Shown: positions 1 through 9,332, counted from the first letter of the stretch. The stretch is DNA of 64,000 bases from an uncultured Acidobacteriaceae bacterium (GCA_903911925.1 CAIWFH010000042.1:62001-126000), one strand, 5' to 3'. Notes: generated by a model from the sequence alone, not told the origin. A program made the numbers and translations.

Positions 1-230
1 CTGCAAACGTTGACCAGGTAGCTCGTATGAATCACAAGGGGGCCGACGTCGAGAGCGGCGCGCTGCGCTTTCATGCGCGCGGCCTGTGCAGGGTCCACCT
101 TGGGCGCGCGCCACATCCGCGGGCTCGAAGAAAAAAACTGAAACGTGTTAGCGCCAATCTCCCGCGCCCGCTCAACCGCGTTCGATGCCCCGCCCGCCGT
201 GCCCAGATGAATGCCGATCCGCTTTGTCAT
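1..230 (-). CDS. nfo: Deoxyribonuclease IV (endonuclease IV), N-terminal part
   Basis: Only the first ~76 codons lie in the window; the gene continues past base 1. The reverse strand begins MTKRIGIHLGTAGG and continues with GANTFQFFSSSPRMW and a region ending HTSYLVNV. This is the opening of the TIM-barrel AP endonuclease family: first beta strand, the T-x-Q-x-F strand and the first metal-site histidine region. The family cuts DNA 5' of abasic sites in base excision repair and uses zinc. The start is the ATG at 230. The neighbour at 287 diverges from it, with a gap of 56 bases. The family call rests on recognised motifs; the metal-binding second half is not visible. Confidence 0.85.
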   Translation of the reverse strand, partial: MTKRIGIHLGTAGGASNAVERAREIGANTFQFFSSSPRMWRAPKVDPAQAARMKAQRAALDVGPLVIHTSYLVNVC

Positions 231-286
231 GGGGATAGTGTACCCGCAACTGCTCAACGGTTACCCTTACATGATAGAAATCGCAT

Positions 287-811
287 ATGGTCTCACCTCA
301 TCAATGCTGGAAGGTGCGCTACAAGAATCGATTTCTATCCGCGATTCTTGGCGAGCTTGCCGGAAATGCCCGCATCTCCTTTGAGGGCAAACTCAAAATC
401 GAGAACTTTGAGCGATTCCCGGGAGCCTCGTTCGAAGAAACCAGCATCCTTAAACGAAATACAACTTGGCCTCGTCAGGATTTCGCTATTTTGCCACTTG
501 AACCCTCAACTATCCACCCGATCATCGCTGCCATCGGGGGTACGATTCCTCGCGACGTCAGGCATATCCAAATTGAAAAAGATGGCCGCCTCGAGTTCGC
601 AGCGTGGGACAAGTTCCATCGGGAAACCATCTACCTCGGTGAAGCGTTGAGCGCGGAGTTCATCGACTCAATCGTTTCTGCCGGCTTGCTCCATAAATTG
701 GAGGCAAGCCCGGCGGGACCGGGATCGCCTCGTCAGCCAGCGCCTCACAACCCGAGCATATTGGTATCAGTCATCCTCGTCCTTCGTCGTCTTTTTCCTA
801 TGCTGCGTTAG
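287..811 (+). CDS. Hypothetical protein, 174 aa
   Basis: The predicted product starts MVSPHQCWKVRYKNRFL and carries a compact mixed alpha/beta-like sequence up to about residue 140, followed by a Pro/Ala-rich linker and a hydrophobic tail. No signal peptide or known motif is recognised. The last 45 bases overlap the 3' end of the convergent propeller/phosphoesterase gene, so the true tail could be non-conserved. It is accepted because the amino-acid composition looks protein-like through residue ~140 and no better gene covers the stretch. Function is unknown. An ATG at 271 is in another frame, so 287 is the best start. Confidence 0.55.
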   Translation: MVSPHQCWKVRYKNRFLSAILGELAGNARISFEGKLKIENFERFPGASFEETSILKRNTTWPRQDFAILPLEPSTIHPIIAAIGGTIPRDVRHIQIEKDGRLEFAAWDKFHRETIYLGEALSAEFIDSIVSAGLLHKLEASPAGPGSPRQPAPHNPSILVSVILVLRRLFPMLR

Positions 812-3592
812 CATCGCCGGCACCGGCTTGCTCCCCATAGCGTCCTTCCACAGAATCACGTTCAGCTTCTGCGCGTCGGCGCGGTCGGCGTGGCGGAAAT
901 CCATCTTCATGCTTTCGCCCGCGCCGGGGGCGACACTGGTATTCGCCGTATAGATCAGCCCGTTGTCGCGGTTCGCATAGTCGGCGCTATAGGCAGGCTG
1001 GTCTCCGGGGCCGGTAAACAGCGTCGAAATCATCGAACTGAAAGCATCGTTGTTGTTCATCGGAGGCAGGCCGAGCAGCGTCTCCATGGTCCGAACCACA
1101 CTCACCGTCGAGTAGAACCGGCTGTCCACATAGGGCCCGTGCGGCGCGTACTTGCTGGCGACGATACCCAGGCTGCGGTGCGCGTCCACGTGATCGCCGC
1201 CGTCCTGCGCGTCGTCTTCAAGGATGAAAAACGCCGTCGAATTCCACAAGGGCGAGTGCGAAATGGCGTCAACCGCACGCCCCACGGCAAGGTCGTTATC
1301 GGCCACTGAAGCCCTGGGCGTGGGCATGCCTGGCCGGGTGCCGGCCGTGTGGTCGTTGGGCAGGCGCAACTGAATGAAGTTGGGCATGGTGTCGTGTCCG
1401 CTTTCGAGATCGGCCTCCCACTTCTTCAAGTGGCGCAGGAAAATCTCCACTCGTACCTGATCGGGGACGGTGAGTTCAAAGTCCGGATATTCGGGCGCGA
1501 AGTGGCCCACGAGTTCGGACTTGGTGGCGAAGTTGGCGGCCATCAGCGGAATGGCCCACGGCCACTTGTTGATGCCGCCGCCCCACTCCACCGGAATTGC
1601 TTCGCCCGGAGCGATGTCCTTGTGCGCGCAGTCGCGGCCCTGCATCAGCGGCCCCAACTTCGGATCGTTGACACGAGGCTCGTTGCAAAAAGTCGTCGAG
1701 ATAAACTCGCCAAAGTGGTAATAGCTCTTGCCATGCGCGGCCAGGTTGCCCCAAAGGTAGCCAGAGGCCGGCTCGTTGACGTCGGGAATCTTCTGCAGCA
1801 GCGGATAGCCCTCTGCCACCGCGCCCTCGAAGTCGTAACCTCTCTGCGAGCCGCGATACGACTGCTGCCAGGTTTTCTCGTTGTAGTCGCTGTTAATGGC
1901 CGCGTTGGACCAGACGTGCCCGTCACCCGAAACCTCGCCGGAGTCGAAAAAATTGTCCAACACGCCGAACTGCAGCGCCAGCTTATGCAGATTGGGCGTG
2001 ATCGCGTCGCCGTACATGGTCAGCCGCGGATCGCCGTTGCCCACAGGCTTGCCGTCCTGCTTGAGGTCGCCCAATATCTGATCGTAGGTGCGGTTCTCCT
2101 TGATGATGTAGATGACGTGCTTGATGGGATTCGCCGCGCCGCCGGCGAAAGCGATCTTTTCCGCAGCGGCCTTCATCCGGTTGGATTCGATCACCACCTG
2201 CGTGAACTGCGGCAGGTTCTTCTCCATCTCCGCCGCATCCAGCGTGGCCAGCGAACCGTGCAGCAGCGTTGCAATGTAGGTGGTTGGCTTGTGAATCTTC
2301 AATCGCCTTGTTGACTCGGTCTCGGCCTGCGGCGCGCCGTTGGGGCCGGTTCCCTTACCCTTGGCGGTGGCAACATAGAGCTTCCCGCCGCCCGGTCCGG
2401 AGAGAAAAGCCATCGACATGGGCATCCACTCGGTGGGCACAAAACCGATGGGCTCGGCCATCCCACTGCGTGCGGTCTTAGTCGTCAGCTTCCGGGTGTC
2501 AATTACGGCAACGGCGTCAGTAATGGCATTGGCCGCGTAAAGACGGCTGCCGTCCGCGTTAAGGGCCAACGCCTCAGGCTCCGCGCCAAAGTAGCTCTGG
2601 TGCGGCAGTCGGGTATCAAAGTAGCCCTTCACAGCGAATTGGCCGCTGCCCACGCTGATTGCGGCAACCGCGTCGCGGTTGGCAAGCGCCACATAGAGAG
2701 TGCGGCCATCGGGCGAGATCTTGAGCGCGCAGGGATGCGTCCCCGGCTTCACTGGATCTGACGGCTTGAGCAGGGCCAGTTTGCGCTTGACGGCGAGCTT
2801 GACCAGGTCAAGCTCTACGACCTCCGAAGCGTTCCACAACGCCACAAATGCGCGCGTGCCGTCCTTCGTGACCGCCAAGTCAACCGGATAGGTGCCAGGC
2901 ACGGCGTCGGTTTCAGAGAGATCGAACCGATGCTCGATATTGCCGGTTGCGGCATCGATGAGTAAGACATCGTCAGAGAGATTACCGGCCACCAGCAGTT
3001 TCTCTGCGCCGGCTTGCCCGATCAAGGCAATCGCCGCGGGAAACGGCACTCCCTTGTCGCCGTCTTTCTGGCCGATCAGCCGGGTGATTCTACCTGGTGC
3101 CAGTTGCTGAAGCGGCAGAGGTATAAACCGCTCCTGAGCAATCTTGCCCACCGCGAAGCTGTAGACCACCACGCCGCTGCCGGTCTTGTCCTTGCCATCG
3201 CCAACCGGATCGGTCAACGAGCCCATGCTGGCATACAGGTGGCTGCCGTCGCGGCTGAAGGCCAAACCCGAATAGAGCGTTTGCCTGGCAGTTTGCGCCA
3301 GAGTGCGGTCGTCGGGAAAATCCGTCACCGCACCATTCTGCGTGTCGAGCACGGCCAGCGACTGCTCGTAGTTCGACTCGGCGGTCCCGAAGCCGGCATT
3401 CACCGTGACCACGAACCGCCCATCCGCGGACTCGGCCATGGACATGGGCAGGCTGTTCAGGCGCTGCGGATGGCCGGGAATCTCGCCAATCAACTGCTTG
3501 CTGGTAGGCAGATCGATCGTCTGCGCCGCCACCGCAACGGCCGCAAGTGCAAAACCCGCAACCGCAACCGACAATGATCTCTTTGTCTGCAT
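767..3592 (-). CDS. Secreted beta-propeller / phosphoesterase-family fusion protein
   Basis: This 941-residue protein starts with a signal peptide (MQTKRSLSVAVAGFALAAVAVAAQ; cleavage near residue 23). Residues ~40-430 hold YVTN/YncE-type propeller repeats (for example DGRFVVTVNAG, SPDGRTLYVALAN, NADGSRLYAANAI). Residues ~490-880 match the acid phosphatase/phospholipase-C-like phosphoesterase superfamily, with HVIYIIKENRTYDQILGD, DNFFDSGEVSGDGHVWS and the metal-site-like ILEDDAQDGGDHVDAHR. The two-domain order is known in soil bacteria as a bifunctional YncE/alkaline-phosphatase-family protein. The likely role is hydrolysis of phosphate esters outside the cytoplasm; the substrate cannot be read from sequence. 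The gene converges on the 174-aa gene and stands alone. Confidence 0.85.
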   Translation of the reverse strand: MQTKRSLSVAVAGFALAAVAVAAQTIDLPTSKQLIGEIPGHPQRLNSLPMSMAESADGRFVVTVNAGFGTAESNYEQSLAVLDTQNGAVTDFPDDRTLAQTARQTLYSGLAFSRDGSHLYASMGSLTDPVGDGKDKTGSGVVVYSFAVGKIAQERFIPLPLQQLAPGRITRLIGQKDGDKGVPFPAAIALIGQAGAEKLLVAGNLSDDVLLIDAATGNIEHRFDLSETDAVPGTYPVDLAVTKDGTRAFVALWNASEVVELDLVKLAVKRKLALLKPSDPVKPGTHPCALKISPDGRTLYVALANRDAVAAISVGSGQFAVKGYFDTRLPHQSYFGAEPEALALNADGSRLYAANAITDAVAVIDTRKLTTKTARSGMAEPIGFVPTEWMPMSMAFLSGPGGGKLYVATAKGKGTGPNGAPQAETESTRRLKIHKPTTYIATLLHGSLATLDAAEMEKNLPQFTQVVIESNRMKAAAEKIAFAGGAANPIKHVIYIIKENRTYDQILGDLKQDGKPVGNGDPRLTMYGDAITPNLHKLALQFGVLDNFFDSGEVSGDGHVWSNAAINSDYNEKTWQQSYRGSQRGYDFEGAVAEGYPLLQKIPDVNEPASGYLWGNLAAHGKSYYHFGEFISTTFCNEPRVNDPKLGPLMQGRDCAHKDIAPGEAIPVEWGGGINKWPWAIPLMAANFATKSELVGHFAPEYPDFELTVPDQVRVEIFLRHLKKWEADLESGHDTMPNFIQLRLPNDHTAGTRPGMPTPRASVADNDLAVGRAVDAISHSPLWNSTAFFILEDDAQDGGDHVDAHRSLGIVASKYAPHGPYVDSRFYSTVSVVRTMETLLGLPPMNNNDAFSSMISTLFTGPGDQPAYSADYANRDNGLIYTANTSVAPGAGESMKMDFRHADRADAQKLNVILWKDAMGSKPVPAMLTQHRKKTTKDEDD

Positions 3593-3742
3593 GGCAAGAC
3601 CTTACCAAACTAGGGGACCTTTCTGCTTCACGGTGCGGTTACAAAGCGTGTCCGGCCCTGGCGCTTCCGGCAAGGCATCCATTACCTTTGTGAGCCTGTC
3701 CGTAATCATGCGCTTTCACGAAAACTTGCTTAGAATCTGCTC

Positions 3743-4015
3743 ATGAACGAGCCTGTCGATGCTCTCACGCGGCTGCTTTCCGACGTGATTCTCCCCAACC
3801 TGAAAACAGTACAAAAAAGCCAAATCGAACAAATCGCCGCCAATGACCGGCTTGAGCAGGCTATAGAGGAACTGCGGCTGCACATGGACTCGCAGTTTGC
3901 CCACCTGGCTGCGCAATTGACGGCTTGCCGGGCAGAGGTTGCCGCAGCGCAGGCGGCCTTCAAGGCGGCGCAAGAGGGACGCCAGGAGCCAGACCGGAGC
4001 ACAACGATTCATTGA
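3743..4015 (+). CDS. Small predicted helical protein, 90 aa
   Basis: The product starts MNEPVDALTRLLSDVILPNLK and has an Ala/Glu/Gln-rich centre (residues ~27-80) with heptad-like spacing, suggesting a coiled coil. It ends in a polar tail. There is no signal peptide, metal motif or recognised domain. It lies 66 bases upstream of nagA on the same strand, so the two could be co-transcribed. The reverse strand also stays open here, but the plus-strand product has the better composition and a plausible upstream purine-rich stretch. Function unknown. Confidence 0.5.
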   Translation: MNEPVDALTRLLSDVILPNLKTVQKSQIEQIAANDRLEQAIEELRLHMDSQFAHLAAQLTACRAEVAAAQAAFKAAQEGRQEPDRSTTIH

Positions 4016-4081
4016 GCCGCTGTCGGCATCTATCTGCCGCCCATCAGGCCAAGGAGCCGGAGAGCCTGCGATAATGCCGCC

Positions 4082-5248
4082 ATGCGTACTGCGCTCACCG
4101 CAAAGAGGCTTTGGGACGGAACCCGGTTGCTCGACGACCCGATTGTGGTCATTGAAAACGGCCGCATTGACTCCATAACCACCCGCGCAGCCGCCACCAC
4201 TCCCGCGGGCGCGCAGGTCATGGATTTTCCCGGCGCCACGCTGGCTCCGGCGCTTCTCGATGTCCACATTCACGGCGCTGCCGGCCACGACGTGATGGAA
4301 GCCACGCCTTCAGCGCTGGCTGCTATCTGCACTTTTCTGGCTTCGCGTGGAACCGGCAGTTTTCTGGCGACAACCGTCACCGCCCCCTTGGACGCAACCC
4401 TGCGCTCGTTGTCCGCGCTGGCAAAGCTGTTGTCTCAAGCGCCGGTTGAGGGCCAGGCCCGGCCGCTGGGCATCCATCTTGAGGGGCCATTTCTCTCCCA
4501 TGCCAAGAAGGGCGCGCACCCGCCCGAGTATCTGCTAGCTCCCAACATTTCCATCTTTGACCGCCTCCATGAAGCCGCCGAAGGCCGGGTACGGCTCATG
4601 ACCCTGGCGCCCGAGCTGCCCGGCGCGGTGGAGTTGGCCGCGCACGCAACGGCGCGGGGAGTTCGCGTGTCAGTGGGACACTCAAATGCCACCGCGGCCG
4701 AAACCCGCGCCGTCATCGCCGCCGGAGCGGTGAGCGCAACGCACACCTTCAACGCCATGCGCCCTCTGGACCACCGCGAACCCGGCATCCTGGGCACGGT
4801 ACTGACTACCGACGAATTGTTTGCCGAGTTGATCTGCGACGGCATCCACACCGCGCCTGAAATGGTAAAACTGTGGTGGCGGGCCAAGCGGCCGGCGCGC
4901 GCAATTCTCATCACGGACGCCATGAGCGCAGCCGGCATGCCCAACGGCGAATATCAACTAGGCGGCATGGCGGTGCAGGTGGCGGAAGGCCGCGCGTTGC
5001 TGCCCGGCAACGTGCTGGCTGGCAGCGTACTCACTCTGGACCGCGGGCTGGCCAATTTTATCGAGTTTACGGGCGCCCGGCTGGAAGAGGCGCTGCGCCT
5101 GGCGACGGCTAACCCGGCCATGATGACAGGACTTGAAGATCAAGCCGGTTCGCTGGTTGCCGGCGGCCCGGCGAATTTGATCGCGGTGGATGCGGCGGGA
5201 AGGCTGGCGGGAGCGATCACGCACGGGAAACGCGTGCTAAGCGCTTGA
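4082..5248 (+). CDS. nagA: N-acetylglucosamine-6-phosphate deacetylase
   Basis: The enzyme removes acetate from GlcNAc-6-P, the committed step of cytoplasmic amino-sugar catabolism and cell-wall recycling. The 388-aa product has the full amidohydrolase-superfamily set: H62-x-H64 in DVHIHGAAGHD, E134 in IHLEGPFLSHAKKGAH, H200 in VGHSNA, H221 in THTFNAM, the substrate-loop DGIH (253-256) and catalytic D279 in LITDAM. Length is normal for the family. The start is the ATG at 4082. It converges with the GlcNAc-kinase-like gene at 5325, and a perfect palindrome lies in the gap. No glucosamine-6-phosphate deaminase is seen in the window. Confidence 0.93.
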   Translation: MRTALTAKRLWDGTRLLDDPIVVIENGRIDSITTRAAATTPAGAQVMDFPGATLAPALLDVHIHGAAGHDVMEATPSALAAICTFLASRGTGSFLATTVTAPLDATLRSLSALAKLLSQAPVEGQARPLGIHLEGPFLSHAKKGAHPPEYLLAPNISIFDRLHEAAEGRVRLMTLAPELPGAVELAAHATARGVRVSVGHSNATAAETRAVIAAGAVSATHTFNAMRPLDHREPGILGTVLTTDELFAELICDGIHTAPEMVKLWWRAKRPARAILITDAMSAAGMPNGEYQLGGMAVQVAEGRALLPGNVLAGSVLTLDRGLANFIEFTGARLEEALRLATANPAMMTGLEDQAGSLVAGGPANLIAVDAAGRLAGAITHGKRVLSA

Positions 5249-5281
5249 TTGCTTGAAAGGGCGAGTTGACGTTTGCGGTAT

Positions 5282-5307
5282 CCCAGGTCTCAAAATCGAG
5301 ACCTGGG
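5282..5307. repeat. Intergenic palindrome between nagA and the kinase gene
   Basis: The bases CCCAGGTCTC, a six-base loop AAAATC, then GAGACCTGGG form a perfect 10-bp stem, followed by GCACCC. A similar, less perfect unit followed by the same GCACCC lies at 10274-10299. The match in sequence and in intergenic position suggests a REP-like dispersed repeat. Here it may also act as a bidirectional terminator for two convergent genes, although there is no T tract. Confidence 0.6.
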
Positions 5308-5324
5308 GCACCCAGCTAATGTGG

Positions 5325-6245
5325 CTACTTGCCGGCCGCTTTGGCCATCTGCTGCGCCCGCCACAGGGCGCCTTCAATTCCGTTCACTTCCGTTTGTCCC
5401 ACGGGCATGTTCGGCGCGGCCGCCTTCAGGCCGGCGAAGAACGCTTCGCGCACAATGCGCGCCTTGCCGATAATGCTGCCGATCCACACCACCGGGACTT
5501 CCTCAACCAGTCCGTGCTTGCGGCGCAGCTTGCCGCGCACCAGCAGCACAAAAGCGATCAGGTCGGCCGCCGCCTGGTTCAAAACGCCCAGGGCCACCGC
5601 GTCGCCCGCCTCGGCCAACTCGCTGATGGCCGGCGCCAGCGCGGCAAAGTCGGGACCCGGCGTATCGTTGCCCATGTCGATCAGTTCGTCCATGCCCTTG
5701 GTGCCCCAGATCTGGCCCACTCTCTCCAGGATTCCGCAAGGCTCTTCGCGATCGTAGGCGTGGAGCGCGCGGCGCACGGCGTGCAGCCCGATCCAGTAGC
5801 CCGAGCCCTCGTCACCCAGCCGTGAACTCCAGCCGCCGGCGCACTCGCGGCTGCCGTCGGGCATGCGCCCAATGCAATTTGAGCCTGTTCCGGCGATTTG
5901 CAGTATTCCCGGGCCGCCCTTGAAGGCCGCGTCGAGAGCGATCACTTCATCGCCCACCACCTCGGTGCGCTCGGCGCCGAACTCCTGCATGGCCGCGTTG
6001 AGCCACTCCTTGACGCCGGGCAGGGTAGAACTCGCCATTCCGGCGCAGGCAGCGTCCACCCTTGTGACACCGGCCTTGGCGAATGCCTCTTTCAGCATGG
6101 CCCGCAGATTGCCATCCGCGGTCTCCTGGCCCACGCGCAGCCGCTTGATCGAACCGCCTTCAACATGGGCCAAAACCCGGTCGCCGTCCATGATGGATGC
6201 GCGGGTGCGGGTGCCGCCGCCGTCAATTCCCAGAACTAGACTCAT
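5325..6245 (-). CDS. N-acetylglucosamine kinase-like ATPase, BadF/BadG family
   Basis: The 306-aa product has the ASKHA fold signature: MSLVLGIDGGGTRTRASI (phosphate-1 loop), AGTGSNCIG (near residue 120) and LGDEGSGYWIG (near 145). The family contains N-acetylglucosamine kinase and the ATPase subunits of 2-hydroxyacyl-CoA dehydratase and benzoyl-CoA reductase. The length and the convergent nagA neighbour favour a cytoplasmic amino-sugar kinase making GlcNAc-6-P. The ATG overlaps the TGA of the upstream pyrophosphatase-like gene by four bases (ATGA), so the two are very probably translationally coupled. The exact sugar is not proven by sequence. Confidence 0.8.
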   Translation of the reverse strand: MSLVLGIDGGGTRTRASIMDGDRVLAHVEGGSIKRLRVGQETADGNLRAMLKEAFAKAGVTRVDAACAGMASSTLPGVKEWLNAAMQEFGAERTEVVGDEVIALDAAFKGGPGILQIAGTGSNCIGRMPDGSRECAGGWSSRLGDEGSGYWIGLHAVRRALHAYDREEPCGILERVGQIWGTKGMDELIDMGNDTPGPDFAALAPAISELAEAGDAVALGVLNQAAADLIAFVLLVRGKLRRKHGLVEEVPVVWIGSIIGKARIVREAFFAGLKAAAPNMPVGQTEVNGIEGALWRAQQMAKAAGK

Positions 6246-7591
6246 TGCTCGCTTGCTCCTTGATTTTCTTCATCCGCTCCGCCATCGCGCAGCGTTCCGG
6301 CCAGTACGTTGAGGCTGCCGTCGGTTTTGGGCGCCTGCAGGCTAAGCAGGTGGGCCAACCATGGGTACAAATTGACATTATCAAAGGTCGCCACCGTCTT
6401 GCTGTTCACAATGTCCGGCCCGGCGGCAAAGAAGCTGGCTTTCATCTGCGGCAGCTTGTGCGGGTCATAGCCGTGCATGCCCACGCTGGGCGGCATATCC
6501 GGCTTGCCTTCCGCGGGGCCATGAGCGCGAATAGCGTAAGGCCCGGTGGCCACCACCACCGGATCGCCAGCGCGCGGGTTCTGGTCAAGGTGCAAACCGG
6601 CGGGCAGGTCTTTGCGGCGGAAAACCACGAACTGCGACGACGCTTTCTTGAGCTGGTTGTAAACGTGCTCGCGATCGGCTTCAGTCTTCCCGTAAAGCTG
6701 GGCTCCAACGGTCTCAAAGCCCGTGAGGTCGGCAAACTGGTCAAGCGTTATCCAGCCGCCTTCAACTTTGGCCATGCCATGATCGCTCACCACGACCAGA
6801 TCGATGGGCAGGCCGGTGGAGTCCAGAGCAGTCTTCAGCTTGCCCACCATGGCGTCCATCTTCCGCTCGGCGGCCCGGGTCTCCGGCGCGTCGGGGCCAA
6901 ACTGGTGGCCCTCGTGGTCGGGCTCGGAGTAGTACATGGCGATCAAGTGCGGCCGGTCAGCGACCGGCAGTTTCAACAAAGCAACGGCATCGTCGATGCG
7001 CGCCTGCTGAACTGCATCCGTCGCCTCGGTCTTCTGGTCGAAGCGTGCATACCAGGTTGGCTGGTAGCCGGCGATCTTGGCCTCTGAGCCGGGCCAGAAC
7101 AGAACCGCCGTCCGCATTCCCTGGCTCTCGGCCAGGCTCCACAGCGGCACGCCCGAGTACCAGGAGCCGTCGGTCACCGCCTTTGGGTCGGCGATAGCGT
7201 AGCGGGCCTGGAGGGTCTCGTCGTAGAAGTTGTTGGCCACCAGCCCGTGATGCTCGGGGTAGAGGCCGGTGACGATCGTAAAGTGGTTGGGAAAGGTGAG
7301 CGATGGATAGCTGGGGACCATGCCCTCCGGCGCCCAGACGCCTTTCTTGCCCAGCGCCAGCAAGTGAGTCGCGTGCTCACGGGCGGCGTAGTCCCAGCGA
7401 AAGCCGTCAAGCGACACCAGCACCACGTAATGGGCCTTTTGAGCAGCGGGCGAGTTTGCGCCGTGGTCCACGCGGACCAGCGGAAGGGCTGGATTAAAGC
7501 CCGGCTCCTGGCCTGCCAGCGGCTGCTGAGTGAATGCCAGCGTCAGCGTTGCCAGCGCAAAAGAGAAGCGGGTCAGCGCCCGAAATCGCAT
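6242..7591 (-). CDS. Secreted nucleotide pyrophosphatase/phosphodiesterase-family enzyme
   Basis: The open frame extends to 7816, but the ATG at 7591 gives a clean signal peptide (MRFRALTRFSFALATLTLAF, cleavage near GQE) and is taken as the start, giving 449 aa. Motifs of the alkaline-phosphatase superfamily NPP branch are clear: VLVSLDGFRWDY (metal Asp), SYPSLTFPNHFTIVTGLYPE with the nucleophile Thr, YYSEPDHEGHQFGP and VVVSDHGMA. These enzymes hydrolyse phosphodiester or pyrophosphate bonds in the periplasm or outside the cell. The gene overlaps the kinase start by four bases and is divergent from the GH27 gene across 68 bases, so both promoters must share that gap. Confidence 0.87.
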   Translation of the reverse strand: MRFRALTRFSFALATLTLAFTQQPLAGQEPGFNPALPLVRVDHGANSPAAQKAHYVVLVSLDGFRWDYAAREHATHLLALGKKGVWAPEGMVPSYPSLTFPNHFTIVTGLYPEHHGLVANNFYDETLQARYAIADPKAVTDGSWYSGVPLWSLAESQGMRTAVLFWPGSEAKIAGYQPTWYARFDQKTEATDAVQQARIDDAVALLKLPVADRPHLIAMYYSEPDHEGHQFGPDAPETRAAERKMDAMVGKLKTALDSTGLPIDLVVVSDHGMAKVEGGWITLDQFADLTGFETVGAQLYGKTEADREHVYNQLKKASSQFVVFRRKDLPAGLHLDQNPRAGDPVVVATGPYAIRAHGPAEGKPDMPPSVGMHGYDPHKLPQMKASFFAAGPDIVNSKTVATFDNVNLYPWLAHLLSLQAPKTDGSLNVLAGTLRDGGADEENQGASEQ

Positions 7592-7659
7592 GCAAACACC
7601 CCGGTTCCAGCTTAGCGCAAGGATGCGTCCAACGCGGGGCCTGTGGTATACGTTTCCAC

Positions 7660-9063
7660 ATGTCAAGACGCGCTTTGTTTTTCGTCGCTGTTTTTGTCGC
7701 CGTCGTCCCTGCCGCAACTTTGAGCCACGCACAAAACCCCGCGCCCACGCCCCCCATGGGCTGGAACAGTTGGGACGCCTACGGGCTGACCATCGACGAA
7801 GCCGATTACAAGGCAAATACCGCGGTTCTGGCCGGAATCAAGCAGTACGGATGGCAATACTCGGTCATCGACGAAGGCTGGTACATGGAGAACCCTTTCG
7901 CCGACCACCTGCTTGAACGGAAATATCTGTGGGACGGCAATGGGATTCTCATCCCCGTTGAGAGCCGGTTCCCTTCCGCCAAAGGCGGAGCTGGATTCAA
8001 GCCGCTGGCCGACTGGGTTCACGCCCAGGGGCTCAAGTTCGGCATCCACATTGTGCGCGGCATCCCCCGCCAGGTGGTGGAAAAGAACCTGCCCATTGCC
8101 GAATCCAGCTTCCATGCCGAGGAAGCGGCAGACAAAACCAGCCCCTGCCCATGGGACGAGGGCAACTGGGGCGTCAAGGACAACCCGGCCGGCCAGGCCT
8201 ATTACGACTCGATGCTGAAGCTCTATGCAGGTTGGGGCCTGGACTACATCAAGGTGGACTGCATCAGCGACCGGCCTTGGCGGCCAACAGAAATCCGGCA
8301 GATTGCCGAGGCCATCAAAAAAACCGGCCGCACTATCGTGCTGAGCCTTTCTCCGGGACCGACGGCGGTGGAAAATGCCGCTGAAGTAGCTAAGTATTCG
8401 CAGCTCTGGCGCATCGCAGACGACCATTGGGACGGATGGCTCATGAAACATGAGGCCGGCGCGGGCGAGTTTCCCTTCGGACTGCGGGACGCATTCGACC
8501 GGCTGGAGAAGTGGGCGCCGTATGTGAAGCCGGGAGCATGGCCCGACGATGACATGCTGCCGATCGGTTCGCTGACGCCGCATCCGGGCTACGGCGAGCC
8601 GCGGCAGTCGCGGTTGACGAAGGACGAGGAGCAAACGGAATTCACGCTTTGGGCAATCTCGCGTTCGCCGCTGATTCTCGGCGCAAACCTGACCAGGCTG
8701 GATGACTTTACGCGTTCGCTGATCACCAATCAGGCACTTCTTGCCATCAATCAGCATGCGGTATTCAGCCACCCGTTGAAAGATTTGCCGGCCGGGTTTG
8801 GAAACGTGCGGGTGTGGGAGGCTGCTCCGCGCACCACCCTCTGTACGCCGAGGACCTACGCGTTCTTCAATCTCGACGACAAACCGGTTGACCTGAAGTT
8901 CACGTGGAATGACCTGGTCGCGTCGCGGGTTGGGCATTGCCTCATCTCGCGTGCGCATAACCTGTCAGACGGGACCGACCTGAAAGGCATAAAGCCGGTG
9001 GAGATGACGCTGCCTGCACATGGAAGCTCGATCTACACCCTGATGATCGGATTCAGCCTGTAA
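7660..9063 (+). CDS. Secreted alpha-galactosidase-type GH27 hydrolase
   Basis: The 467-aa product starts MSRRALFFVAVFVAVVPAATLSHAQ, a signal peptide, then TPPMGWNSWDAYG, the conserved opening of GH27. WQYSVIDEGWY and GLDYIKVDCISD carry the pocket residues and the nucleophile Asp; WRIADDHWDGW is placed where the acid/base Asp is expected. Family members release terminal alpha-linked galactose, or less often other alpha-glycosides. The C-terminal ~100 residues form the usual beta domain. The frame is open upstream to 7534, but only the ATG at 7660 gives a signal peptide. Released galactose would fit the galactonate pathway at 26.5-30.5 kb, though no galactose dehydrogenase is seen here. Confidence 0.87.
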   Translation: MSRRALFFVAVFVAVVPAATLSHAQNPAPTPPMGWNSWDAYGLTIDEADYKANTAVLAGIKQYGWQYSVIDEGWYMENPFADHLLERKYLWDGNGILIPVESRFPSAKGGAGFKPLADWVHAQGLKFGIHIVRGIPRQVVEKNLPIAESSFHAEEAADKTSPCPWDEGNWGVKDNPAGQAYYDSMLKLYAGWGLDYIKVDCISDRPWRPTEIRQIAEAIKKTGRTIVLSLSPGPTAVENAAEVAKYSQLWRIADDHWDGWLMKHEAGAGEFPFGLRDAFDRLEKWAPYVKPGAWPDDDMLPIGSLTPHPGYGEPRQSRLTKDEEQTEFTLWAISRSPLILGANLTRLDDFTRSLITNQALLAINQHAVFSHPLKDLPAGFGNVRVWEAAPRTTLCTPRTYAFFNLDDKPVDLKFTWNDLVASRVGHCLISRAHNLSDGTDLKGIKPVEMTLPAHGSSIYTLMIGFSL

Positions 9064-9124
9064 GAGGGTTCTCGATAACGTAGGCTAGGCAAAACGAGTA
9101 ACGCTGGCCTCCCGGCCGGCTGTC

Positions 9125-9146
9125 GCGTGGGTCTCCTGACCCACGC
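9125..9146. repeat. Hairpin in the GH27 / proline dehydrogenase gap
   Basis: GCGTGGGTC, loop TCCT, GACCCACGC: a perfect 9-bp stem inside a GC-rich intergenic stretch (GGCCTCCCGGCCGG lies just before it). It lies 62 bases after the GH27 stop. There is no T run after it, so a REP-like unit is at least as likely as a terminator. Confidence 0.5.
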
Positions 9147-9332
9147 GCCCAGTGCCGGATAACCTTTAAAACAACAGCCACCTCTTCTGTTCGCAAACCG
9201 CCAGGTCCGCGGCAATCCAAGCCCGGCACGCCTGGAACGCAAGTGCCATCCCGCAGACCAAGCCTCTTGTGCGAGAATGTCTGTTTGGCAAATGGGCGTT
9301 AGTTTTCAGAACCCCTGCCAAAAGGAAGACTC

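Noticed and set aside
5253..7087. Long plus-strand frames opposite the GlcNAc kinase and pyrophosphatase genes
   Set aside because: They mirror well-supported minus-strand genes with clear motifs, and high GC leaves the opposite frames open; the products have low-complexity Arg/Ala composition.
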